Assembly (NCBI GenBank): GCA_037501455.1
Contig: CM074860.1
Location: forward strand, 38,264,501 to 38,328,500
Reading direction: 5' to 3'
From: Lantana camara
Taxonomy: Eukaryota > Streptophyta > Magnoliopsida > Lamiales > Verbenaceae
DNA: 64,000 bases
The translations under genes and the position numbers were made by a program. Shown here piece after piece: positions 24,989 to 35,828 of the stretch. Within the stretch, counting starts at the first letter, position 1, and each line of letters opens with the position of its first letter. The notes under the pieces are model-generated. The model was not told the origin of the DNA and searched no databases. It worked only from the letters and a program-made list of their open reading frames with translations.

Positions 24989-27855
24989 TGTAACGCCCCG
25001 GTTTTCACTTATAATTTTCATAACATTATATGTATTATATCTTCATGTATTTAGATGAATTTTCATTACCGTGAAATTTATGTAAATTAATTGCTAACGT
25101 GTCTAATTACTATTATGTGACCTTACTTGATCATTTCATAAATATGTGGACTTAATTGCACAACATGATTTGGAGTTAGATGATTAATTGCCATGGAATG
25201 AAACTTGCTTGCATGAATTCAATTATTTCAAGGACTTAGTTGAAAATTTTGATGATTCATCTTGGTTAGTGGAAGATATAATATATCATAGGTATATCTC
25301 TCTCCCACATTTCATTCCATACATTTTCATCATATATACACACACTCACACCCACATATATCGATCCAAACATACCAAGAAGGGAAGGAAGTATTCATCT
25401 CTTTTTCAAGCAAGATTCTTGGAGGATTTATGAAGTTAGAAGCATCATCTTCATCATCTCATCATTTCATCCATTTCTTCTTCCATCTTAAGGTATATGG
25501 AAAATTTGATTGAATCCCTTGAGATATATTTGAGTAGGGTTTGATAAATATGATATGATTCCTTGGGTTATAAGTGCTTAGAAGCATGTTTAGGATCATT
25601 ACATTTCATAACTTGCATGAATTCTTGAATAAGAGGAAAGTTGGTTAACATGATATTTTAGGGGTTTTGAATGATGAATTCTTGATGATTGATGCATGTT
25701 TCATGGTTTATATGCTACCTAATTGATGTCTTTAAGTTATATACATGCTATCTGCTTATTTTGGAGCATTTTGGTTGAGTTTACTTTGGGGTTTCATTCC
25801 TTTTCTTTCTTCCCCGAAGCTACCCCTGTTTCTCCCCTTTTTCCAGCTCTCGAACAGTACCCGGCCGGGTACTTTTTGTGCATAAAAAGTACCCGGGCGG
25901 GTAGTTTTCCCCCTTAAAGCTTCTGTACTGCTTTACCTGGCCGGGGAACTTTTCCCTTGAATTTTACCCGGCCGGGTACTCCCTTATACGAACTCCAAAT
26001 GACCTGATTTTTGATTATTTGGAAAGATCTTGAAGTCTAGAATAACCTCCAATTGGAATCATCTCAATATCTTTTCGCATTTGTGAGTTATGATAAATTC
26101 TTTTTGGTGTCGCTTCTTTACCGACAAACTGCATTCACCCAACTTCAACCGTTCGCCATTTTCTCCTTGCTTTGAACTACAAAACGAGCCATATATCATT
26201 TTAAAGGTATACTTGTCTAGTTTCAGTCCCAACAAACAAAACCCAATTCCAATCTCTAGAACCTTAGATATTTCCCTTTTTCCACAGCTTGGTCATTTTC
26301 AAAAATTGCCAGTTTTTGCCAAACTTCACCAAAACCCTTGTTATTGCGTTCCTTTCACTTTCTTAGCTCCCATATATGACTTATACGAATTATATGCTCA
26401 CTTAATTGATAAGTATGCTCCTACTTGACACTTCTTGGTACTTAATTGCTCAAACGTTATTGGTTGACTTCATGCCTTATATGAATTGAACTTGAAATAA
26501 TTGAATGATATGAATACATGATTTCTTGTTATTAATTTCACCTCTTAGGTGTTATTTGGTGTTTATACATGCTTAGTGTTAATTGATTGCTTGGTTTTAT
26601 TTAAATTACATGAACATTGTCGTGCGTCATACTTGGTCTCATATTGAGTCATGTCTCACGAGTTCCTACTATTCCCTTTCTTGTCCAGTTTTTCTCCAGG
26701 GCGGAGATCATGGATCGTGTGGCATTGTCTTATAGCCTTATCTTGTCCCGTCGCTCGTCAGGTGAGGTTTAAATTCTAGCTACTTAGAACCCATTAAAAC
26801 CCTACGTGTGTTTTCGGCCAAAAGTATATGTATATTTATAGTTTTCAAATCTTATTGATTTACAACGGATTTCATGAATTGAACGGATTGATTGATTGAT
26901 TGATTGAATGTTTTGGCGAGTAACTATTGTTCACATTGGGCCCCGAGGGTACTGTCTTGAGCCAACCGGGGAAGCAAGGGCCGACGGGTAACTCTTGCAC
27001 TACCCTCACCATTGTTGGATCACCTCTGAATCCACCAGGAGGTTTGGTGGAGGAAGAAATCCCGTGCGTGGGAGTCATGTTCCCTACGTACACCATGATT
27101 GGATGGTTGGGTCTTGCAAGCCCGCCATCACCCGGATGAAGAAGGATGTATTGATTGGAATTGCTAATTGTGCACGGAATTGTTTGTGTGATCACCTAAT
27201 CCACTAATAAATTGAAGTATTATACACAGTCAGTGAAAGGTTGGAGATTTGCCCTCACTCGCCGGGCCACAAATTGATTGTATTGAATTGATTGAATTGA
27301 TAAAATGGATTAGTTGTAACCTCGGGCGATATTATCTCTTCTTTTCTAAATCGTGTTGTTATTTTCCAAAATTATTACCCGAGATTATAACTTGCATGTA
27401 TGTGCGTAAATATTTATTTATACCCCTCGCTCAGTCCGTGTTGGACTGACACCTCAACCTTTCAGTTTTTGCAGGTTCGTGCAGGGCGGGAATTAGAGTC
27501 TAGCCTGTCTTTTATTCGGGTCTAGCACTTCACCTTCATATTTTAGCTCATGTATTGATACTTCTTATATTTTGTATTATGCCTTACCTAACGTTGGAGG
27601 TGATATTATATTGTATGAAATGTTGGTATCTATTAATAAATATGTAAATATGGTACCTATAAGCATTAAATGTTATTGCTTCCGCTTTTATTGATACAAT
27701 TGTTTAGTGGTATTATTTGAGGGTACCCGCCTAGCTTTTGAGTTTTTATTGTCTCCCCGTTCGCTATAGTTTCGGTTCATGTATGAATTGCCCGTTTTAT
27801 ACGTGGATTGAGGCTATAGTGCGGGGGATGTGGCGCCTAGCGTTCCGGGTGCTAC
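24989..27855 (+). mobile_element. Solo LTR nested in the LTR of element F, 2867 bp, TSD TCTAG
   Basis: Runs from TGTAACGCCCCGG to GGGTGCTACA with TCTAG on both sides (24984-24988 and 27856-27860). Landmarks: leader ending TTAAG|GTATATG at 25493; palindromes 25856-25978; acceptor CTTTCTTGTCCAG ending 26688; exon-like block 26689-26761 ending GTCAG|GTGAGG; TATA-rich stretch near 26830; hairpin 1 (27313-27326 with 27378-27391); hairpin 2 (27431-27449); acceptor TTTTTGCAG ending 27474. It is close to the minus-strand LTR 30462-33193, so the two form an inverted pair. Confidence 0.93.
25856..25978. repeat. LTR palindrome cluster, AGTACCCGGCCGGGTACT type (4 copies)
   Basis: Copies at 25856-25873 (perfect), 25888-25905, 25933-25948 and 25965-25978 (perfect 14-bp core). 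Confidence 0.92.
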
Positions 27856-28980
27856 ATCTAGGAATCAAATTGATTTGCCACCCCGTGCATATATTTATTA
27901 GGATTATGTATGACATTCCATAAGCTAGCTACTGCAATAGAATTTTCCAATTAATTACGAAAACCATGAATTAATGATAGATGTTCATATATAAACAATT
28001 TGTTCCAGTTAAGAATTAATCAAGAAGGAAAACAACATATCCACGGAATTCGTGTTTTTCCACAACAAATCACAACATATGCAATCATGAGGTGTGATTT
28101 CACATAAACCCATACATACTAAAATCAATAACTAGTCAAACACACATAAATTTTGTTACCTGTTCTTTGCCGTAGGAGTAAAGAGCCTTTTCCTTCTTGT
28201 TATTGTTTCTAATTCTATAGAGAGTATTAGTTGATGGCTATTTTATGTGTGTTGGATTACACAACAAATTGTTTCTTTATTATTATCGTTATTAATTTTC
28301 TTTTGGCTCATTAATTATATTATGATGACTCAGCCGAACAAGGAGAAGACAGACTCTAATTCATAGGCCATCTGGAACATTGAGTAAGTGCTTGTGACAT
28401 TTATCCAATAAATAAATTAAGAAAGAAAAATGAAGACTTAATTACTATGGTTTGCTCCACGAAGTGGTGAGATGCTTGTACCAACATCCTTAATAATTGC
28501 CTACATAATGTATATATATATTTTTATATATTTATTGCTATAATAGGTATGAATGTAAACTTATGCCTATATATATTGAAGTGTTGTACTTATTACTATA
28601 TTAATATAATTGTCTCAGTAAAGTACCTATATATTTGTACACATTGCAATTAATTATATTAAAATGTAATGCAACATGGTGAGGTAATATTAGATGAGCA
28701 TTAAGAACACACAATTAGATATCTATTATATTTTATTTAAGATACATAATTAATTAAATAATGAGGGTTAATCAAACACATGCGAGATAATTTATCATTT
28801 TGAAAATATTGGACAACTTTACTTATAATTAAACCGCACATTGTTCAATTTATTTACTTATTTCTCTTGGCATAAAATAACACTTAAATGCATAAATTAT
28901 CCAATCGAATTTTCTAAACGTGTCCCAATATTTTAGTTACCTTACCCTTTTTGTTTTGATTTAAAATCCAAGCTGTCACA

Positions 28981-28995
28981 CTCTTCCCCCCTTAA
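28981..28995 (-). other. 3' polypurine tract, element F
   Basis: The minus strand reads TTAAGGGGGGAAGAG directly before the LTR terminus. Confidence 0.8.
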
Positions 28996-30461
28996 ATGAA
29001 TCCGGTCCCCAAATTCTCCTTCTGACCTCTCAAATAAATCGGGTTGGTGCTTCTGCATTTTCTCTTCAGTTTCCCACGTGGCTTCCTCAGTTGTCTGATT
29101 TCTCCATAATACTTTTACCAATGGAATCCTTCTATTTCTGAGTTCTTGATATTACGATCCAATAGTTGTACTGGTTTCATTGTGAAGGTTAGATTTGGCT
29201 CCAATTGCGCTTCCTCCACTGAGAGAATGTGAGATTCTTCAGGGTAATACTTTCGAAGCTGAGAAACATGAAAGACATTATGAATTCCTGTGAGACTTGG
29301 TGGTAAATCTAACCGAAAGGCTATTTTCCCAATTCGTTCTAGAATTTCAAATGGGCCAATGTATCATGGATTCAGCTTTCCACCCTTTCCGATCCTCGTG
29401 AATCCCTTTCTTGGTGAGGCTTTCAAAAATACACGATCACCCACTTCAAATTCCAATTCTCGTCTTTTCTTATCTGCATAGCTCTTTTGCCTGTCTTGGG
29501 CAGCCTTCATCCTTTGTTGGATGATATGTACCTTCTCGATTGCATCTTGAATCAAATCTGGAGGTGTAGCTCGATGAATACCATCTTCAGTCCATCTCCA
29601 GTTCTCCAAATCCCAATACAGTGGAGATCGGCATTTTCTACCGTATAGAGCTTCATACGGTGTCATCCCCATTGAAGCTTGATAACTGTTGTTATAAGCG
29701 AACTCGATCAGCGTCAAATGTTTGTTCCAGCTGTCATGGAAATCTAATGCGCAAGCCCTTAGCATATCTTCTAGGTATTTGATTAAACTTTCTGATTGAC
29801 CATCAGTCTGTGGGTGAGCCGCAGTACGGAACTTTAATTTAGTTCCCAAATAGCTCTGCAAGTCCTGCCATAACTTTGAAGTGAATTTAGGATCCCTATC
29901 CGAAACGATGCTTATTGGAATTCCGTGCAGCCTGACAATCTCCTGATGATACAATTCTCCCAACTTTTCCACTTTATCAGTTGATTTTACTAGGAGAAAG
30001 TGAGTTGATTTGGTCAATCTGTTGATTATAATCCAGATACTATCATAACAACCTCTAACTTTAGGAAGTCCTGTTAGGAAATCCATAGTCACTTGTTCCC
30101 ATTTCCACGTTGGTATTGGTAACGGTTACAATGTTCCACCTGGTTTCTGATGTTCGGCTTTCACTTGTTGGCATGTAAGACATCTTTTTACGAAATCTGC
30201 TACATCTCTTTTCATTCCATTCCACCAATAATGAGCCTTGAGATCCTTGTACATCTTGTTTCCTCCAGGATGAATTGTGTAAGCAGACTTATGAGCTTCT
30301 TCAAGAATTTCTATTCTTAGTGTTGTTGGAATGTAAACCCTATTCTTATATCTGAAGATGCCTGTATCATCAAAGCCAAACTTTAAATCTGGGGTCTCCT
30401 TGACCCGTTCTGCTTGTCTCTAAACCCACTCATCAGTCGTTTATGCTTCCTTAACTCTTTG
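28996..30461 (-). pseudogene. Broken pol: integrase with chromodomain-type tail (element F)
   Basis: On the minus strand this encodes, in order, a zinc-binding HHCC region (near 30290-30170, including [11 protein letters not shown] and CLTC), a DDE core in a 242-codon open stretch at 30092-29364 (MDF, SDRDPKF and GQSE motifs), and the [11 protein letters not shown] segment leading to a chromodomain-like tail near 29250-29020. Reading is broken by a TGA near 29364, where intact copies read PRYFGPYE, and by a frameshift near 29150. Reverse transcriptase and Gag are absent: the next element's LTR interrupts at 30462 and the rest is not in the window. Confidence 0.88.
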
Positions 30462-32152
30462 TGTAACACCTGGAACGCCGAGATGCCACACCCCCGCACT
30501 ATAGCTCAGTCCACATATGAAATGGATGATCCGTACATGGACCAAAACTATAGCGAACGGGTGACAATAAAAACTCAAAAGCTAGGCGGGTACCCTCAAT
30601 TAATACCAATAAACAATTCGGAGCAATAAAAGCGGAAGCAATAACATTCAATACTTATAGGTACCATATTTACATATTTACTAATAGATACCAACATTTA
30701 CATATCAATACAATATCGTATCCAACATGAATAAGGCATAATACAAAATATAAGAAGTATCAATACATGAACCAAAATATGAGGTGAAGTTCTAGACCCC
30801 AATAAAAGACAAGCTAGACTCTAATTCCCGCCTAGCTCGATCCTGCAAAACTGAAAAGTTGAGGGGTCAGTCCAACACGGACTGAGCGAGGGGTATAAAT
30901 AAATATATGCGCAATTACCATGCAAGCTATAATCTCGGGTAAGATTTTATAAAAGAAGGCAATATAAGTTCAATAGACAAGTAGGACTCACCCGAGATTA
31001 CAACTAATCAATTTAATAATTCAATCACGATCACTTCAATACGTGGCCCGGTGAGTGAGGGCAAATCTCTAACCTTTCACTAAAAGTGTACAATCATTCA
31101 ATTTATTAGTGAGTTAGGTGATCACACAAACAATTCCGTGCACAATTAGCAATTTCAATCAATACATCCTTCTTCCTCCGGGTGATGGCGGGCTTGCAAG
31201 ACCCAACCATCCAATCATGGTGTACGTCGGGAACATGACTCCCACGCACGGGATTTCTTCCTCCACCAAACCTCCTGGTGGATTCAGAGGTGATCCCACA
31301 ATGGTGAGGGTAGTGCAAGAGTTACCCGTCAGCCCTTGCTTCCCCGGGGCCCAACGTGAACAATAGTTACTCGCCAAAACATTCAATCAATCAATCAATC
31401 AATCCGTTCAATTCTTGAAATCCGTTGTAAACCAATAAGATTTGAAAACTATAAATATACATATACTTTTGGCCGAAAACACACGTAGGGTTGTAAGGGT
31501 TCTAAGTAGCTAGAATTTAAACCTCACCTTTACTTTACCAACCAAAAGAAGTAAGGAAACACCCTAAGGAGCGTGCTCCTTGTCACCGGGAACGTGATCT
31601 GTGTACAAAGACAAGTGTACATGAAACTTGACTCTTATGAACTAATTAAGACGAACGGCAAAGTCATGCACCAGTAGGTCATGCAATAGCAATTTAAGGA
31701 ATGTCAAATAAGAGCATGATGATCAATAAACCAAGTATATAACACATATAAGTCACATACGGGAGCCAAGGAAGTGAAAGGAAAGCAATAAGAAGGGTTT
31801 TGGTGAAGTTTGGCCAAAACCGACAATTCCCAAAAATGCACATGCTGTGGAAAAATGGGAATATCTAAAGTTCTATAAATTGGAATTGGGTTTTGTTCAT
31901 TGGGAATGAAACTAGACAAGTAGACCTTTAAAATGGTATATGGCTCGTTTTCTAGTTCAGAGCGAGGAGAAAATGGCGTAAGCTTGAATTTAGGCGAGTG
32001 CAGTTTGTCGGTAAAGCAGTGACACCAAAAATAATTGATTATATCTCACAAAATAGAAATGATATTGAGATGATTCCAATTGGAAATTGTTCTAGACTTC
32101 AATATCTTTCCAACGGTTCAAATATCAGGTCATTTGGAGTTCGTATGAGGGA

Positions 32153-32275
32153 GTACCCAGCCGGGTAAAATTGAAGGGAAAAGTTCCCCGACCGGGTAAA
32201 GCTGTCCAGAAGCTTTCGGCACAAAACTACCAGCCCGGGTACTTTTCATGCACAAAAAGTACCCGGCCGGGTACT
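32153..32275. repeat. LTR palindrome cluster, AGTACCCGGCCGGGTACT type (element H)
   Basis: Copies at 32153-32168, 32184-32199, 32226-32243 and 32258-32275. It is the same palindrome type as the solo LTR at 24989-27855, with slightly more decay. Confidence 0.92.
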
Positions 32276-32767
32276 GTTCCAGGGCTGGAAAAAGGGGCAA
32301 AACAGGGGTAGCTTCGGGGGGAAAAAAAAAAAGGAATGAAAACCCAAAGCAAACTCAACCAAAATGCTCCAAAACAAACATATAACATGTATATAACTCA
32401 ATAATATCAATTAGGCTTCATATAATCCATTAAACCATGCTCAAATCATCAAGGAATCATCATACAAACCCCATATAAACTCATGAACTCCCACTTCATA
32501 TTATCCAAGAAATCATGCAAGCCTCCGATTCTAATGCACATAATCATACTTCTAGCCTCAAATAAACAAGGAATCACATCCACTCATCAAACCCTACTTC
32601 AAATATGCTCAAGAGATTCATACATATACCTTGAAAGAATGAATGGAAAGATGAAAGGAACTATGGAGATGATGATGATGCCTCAAACTCATGCAATTCC
32701 TCCTTGAAATTAACTTGGAATGATGAAATCTCCTCATTCTCTTCCATGGTGTAAAAATCGGTATTTA

Positions 32768-32792
32768 GTGTGTGTGTGTGTGTGTGTGTGTG
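32768..32792. repeat. (GT)n microsatellite in element H LTR
   Basis: About 25 bp of alternating GT. Confidence 0.95.
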
Positions 32793-33193
32793 AGGTTTTT
32801 GATGAGAATGAAATGAAATGGAAGAGATGAATGAGATATTTACAAAAGTCTTCCACATATATGCATGACTCATCACGTTTTGCACATAAGTCCGTCCATT
32901 ATATGAATGCATGCAATTAAGTTTTAATCCATGGAAAGTGAGTATCTAACTCCATTTAAGTCATGCAATTAAATCCACACATTTACATATACGAGCATTT
33001 AAGGTCATATAAGAGCATTTAGTCACATTAACAATTAATTCATAAAAGCTCATGGAAATATTATGCATCTAATGTTATGAAAAATATATAAAGTATCACA
33101 TAATATCAATTAAGGACATTATCAATTATTTCATGTAAATTTCACGTTAAGGATAATTCACATAAATGCATAAATTGAAAACGGGGCGTTACA

Positions 33194-33232
33194 ACTCTCT
33201 CCCCCTTAAGAGGACCTGGTCCCCAGGTCTAT
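33194..33232 (-). mobile_element. PPT-side end of element H interior, interrupted by element I
   Basis: The minus strand carries TTAAGGGGGAGAGAGT beside the LTR border. Only 39 bp remain before the insertion of element I. 33228-33232 (TCTAT) is the left TSD of I. The interior resumes at 43223. Confidence 0.85.
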
Positions 33233-35794
33233 TGTAGCACCCGGAACGCCAGGCACCACATCCCCCGCACTATAGCTCCAATCCACATATTAAATGGACA
33301 ATCCATACATGAATCAAAGCGATAGCGAACGGGAGACAATAAAATGACTCAAGGCTAGGCGGGTACCCTCAATTTAAAACCAAACAACAATCAAGTCAGA
33401 GTATTAAAAGCGGAAGCAATAACATTCATTAGATACGTATAGGTACCATATTTATTTATTTACTTATAGTTACCAACATTCACACTGTCAATACAATCTC
33501 AATTCCCAACAATATAGATAACAAGGCGATATACAAAATATCCCAAATAGCTATACATACAAAATGTGGGAATGAAGTGTGCTAGACCCAAATTTAAAGA
33601 CCACTAGACTCTAAATTCCCGCCTAGCACGCCCTGCAAAACACTGAAAAGTTGAGGTGTCAGTCCAACACAGACTGAGCGAGGGGTATAAATAAACATAA
33701 ACGCACATACATGCAAGTTATAACCTCGGGTAATAATTTTGGAAAACAATACAATCAAATAGGTTAAAAGAGATACTATCGCCCGAGATTACAACTGATT
33801 CCATTTCAATTCAATCAATTCAATACAATCAATAGTGGCCCGGCGAGTGGGGCAATTCTCCAACCTTACACCGACTGTGTACAATCAATCAATCAATTAT
33901 TAGGTGATTAGGTGATCAAGCAATTCATTAATGTGCACAATTAGCAGTTTCAATAACACCTTCTTCCTCCGGGTGATGGTGGGATTGCAAGGCCCCACCA
34001 TCCAATCAATCTGGGCAGAGGGTACATGAATCCCTAAGCCCGGAACTCCTTCCTCCCCTAATCTCCTAGAGGGTTCAGGGGTCATCCCAATTTGGTGAGG
34101 ATAGCTCTCGAGTTACCCGTCAGCCCATGCTTTCCCGGTTGGCTCGAGTCACTACCCTCGGGCCACAGTGCAATACAATACTTGCCAAAACAATCAATCA
34201 ATCAATCAATTTCTTCCAATAATTCGATAAACATTTGAAAACCAATCTCATTTGAAAACTATAAGTATAAATATATAAGTTTTGGCTTAAAATTCACATA
34301 GGGTTGTACGGGTTCTAGGTATCTAAAATTAAACCTCACCTGAACGACCCAAAATAAACCAAGGAAACAGCTCACGGGGCCTGCTCCTCGTCACCAGGAA
34401 GCTGGTCTGTGCAAAAAAAAAGACAAATGTCCGTGAAACACGACTCAAAATGTACCAAATATGACGAACGGCGAAAATGCAACGAGACGACGAGAAAAAT
34501 ATAATGTACTATAAAAATATCACGTTTCAACATGTATGCAATCATATAACATCAATTAGGGGTCAAAGAAATGATTGGAGAATGATGTTGAAAAATTAAT
34601 TTTATGCAGTAGCTTTTGCTCTACATTCGCCGTGGGAACGGCCGTTCCGGCCTTCCCTTGAAAATGGGAAGGGCCGTTCCCATGGCTCAGAAAACGCGCG
34701 CCAGCGTTTTTAAATTTAAAACGCGTTTTGGCTGGGAAGGGCCGTTCCGGCTCGCAGGCCAAAGTGGGAACGGCCGTTCCCAGTCTCGCTGGCCTAGTCT
34801 CAGCATCATGGGAACGGCCGTTCCAGTTTTGAACTGGGGCTGGGAAGGGCCGTTCCCAGAATACGTGAGCAAAAGAATGCAGAGCAGAAACAGAGCAGCC
34901 ATGGCAATCACCACAAATAACCACAAAAATGGCTTCAAGCCAAGTTTAAATGCAAATATAAGATGCACTAAATATGCTAACATACATTTTGATTAATAAC
35001 AATTCATAAAAACACTTGACTCCATGTTAGATCATCAATAATTCATCATTTGAAACCCATATATTCATTCATGCTCCAAGTTCATAAAACTCAAGATAAA
35101 TGCATCAAACTTGAGCTCAAAGCTCACATACATATTTCCAACACTCAATACACAATATAACCAATGTATAACAAAGCCCTAGATATACCATTTATACAAG
35201 AAAATCATCCATTCTCCATAATTACCTCAAGAGAAAGAAATGGAAGAAGAGATGATGAAGTGATGTTGATGATGCTTGTATGATCACAAAACCCACAATT
35301 ATTAACTTGAATGGATGAAATCTCCTCTCATCAAAGTGAGGGTTTTGATCGGTTGAAATGGGAAGCAAGAACAAGGAAGAAATGTTTGTATGAATGAGAA
35401 AGAGATGCTACGTGATGTTTGATCAAGAAGGAGAAAAGATGGCCAAATTTTGCTATTAAATCCTTTCACTTAATAAGTTATACAATCAAGTCCAATTCCA
35501 ATATTAAATGATCAATATGGTCCAATTCAATTAGATCCCATATGCATGAAAATGAACAATTAAGGACATAAAAGAAATGAATCACATTCGGGAAAATAAA
35601 TCACATTGCAATCACGTTCAATAAATCCGAAAAATATAATATGATATGAATTTTCAATAAAATGTTAAGAATATAATTTTATAAAATTAATGTCATGCTA
35701 TGGAAATTAAAGAAATGAACAATTAAAATAAAATATATCCCTCAAACGCACACGTGTCGTTCATACCTGAATTGCCGAAAGCTGGGGCGTTACA
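33233..35794 (-). mobile_element. 3' LTR of element I (2562 bp)
   Basis: Minus-strand landmarks: donor CTTGAG|GTAATT at 35225; six palindromes 34857 to 34634; acceptor with a long T tract ending GCACAG at 34407; exon-like block 34406-34340 ending TTCAG|GTGAGG; hairpin 1 (33795-33782 with 33730-33717); hairpin 2 (33676-33660). Confidence 0.95.
34634..34857. repeat. LTR palindrome cluster, GGGAACGGCCGTTCCC type (6 copies, element I 3' LTR)
   Basis: Copies at 34634-34648, 34666-34681, 34734-34748, 34766-34781, 34810-34824 and 34842-34857. Copies alternate between GGGAACGG and GGGAAGGG left arms. An extra palindromic piece (AAAACGCG ... TTTAAATTTAAA ... CGCGTTTT) lies between the second and third copies. 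Open frames on both strands here reflect the repeats. Confidence 0.93.
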
Positions 35795-35796
35795 AT

Positions 35797-35811
35797 CCTC
35801 CCTCCTTAAAA
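35797..35811 (-). other. 3' polypurine tract, element I
   Basis: The minus strand reads TTTTAAGGAGGGAGG next to the LTR border, 18 bp after the Gag-Pol stop codon. No hairpin array separates pol from the PPT, unlike in the non-autonomous elements. Confidence 0.88.
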
Positions 35812-35828
35812 GAATCTGGTCCCCAGAT

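Larger units (their letters stand above)
23049..28980 (-). mobile_element. 3' LTR of element F (minus strand, ~3.06 kb, split by a solo LTR)
   Basis: Begins on + with TGTGGCGCCCTTGCCACAT and ends AGCTGTCACA, next to a PPT and a minus-strand integrase remnant. The piece from 24989 to 27860 is a later + solo LTR plus one TSD copy. The LTR keeps an echo of the shared TCTCCAACCTTTCAC box near 23610 but lacks the palindrome cluster and the other shared landmarks, so it is a separate subfamily. The left flank AAGAT (23044-23048) is the expected TSD; its partner is not in the window. Confidence 0.75.
30462..33193 (-). mobile_element. 3' LTR of element H (minus strand, 2732 bp)
   Basis: On + it runs from TGTAACACCTGG to GGGGCGTTACA and is followed by a PPT, so it is the 3' LTR of a minus element. 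Minus-strand landmarks: donor TCAAG|GTATATG at 32629; palindromes 32275 to 32153; acceptor TTTGTACACAG ending 31599; exon-like block 31598-31528 ending AAAG|GTGAGG; hairpin 1 (31004-30991 with 30939-30926); hairpin 2 (30885-30867); acceptor TTTTGCAG at 30843. No matching 5' LTR is present in the window. Confidence 0.88.

Noticed and set aside
34556..34996. Open frames of about 120 codons on both strands over the palindrome clusters (also 19036-19358, 41984-42427, 51776-52121, 57835-58258), with repeated WERPFP-, GNGRS- and GTAVP-like peptides
   Set aside because: They appear on both strands and several frames of the same palindromic repeats; the peptide repeats are just translations of GGGAACGGCCGTTCCC. 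No start context or codon bias supports a gene.
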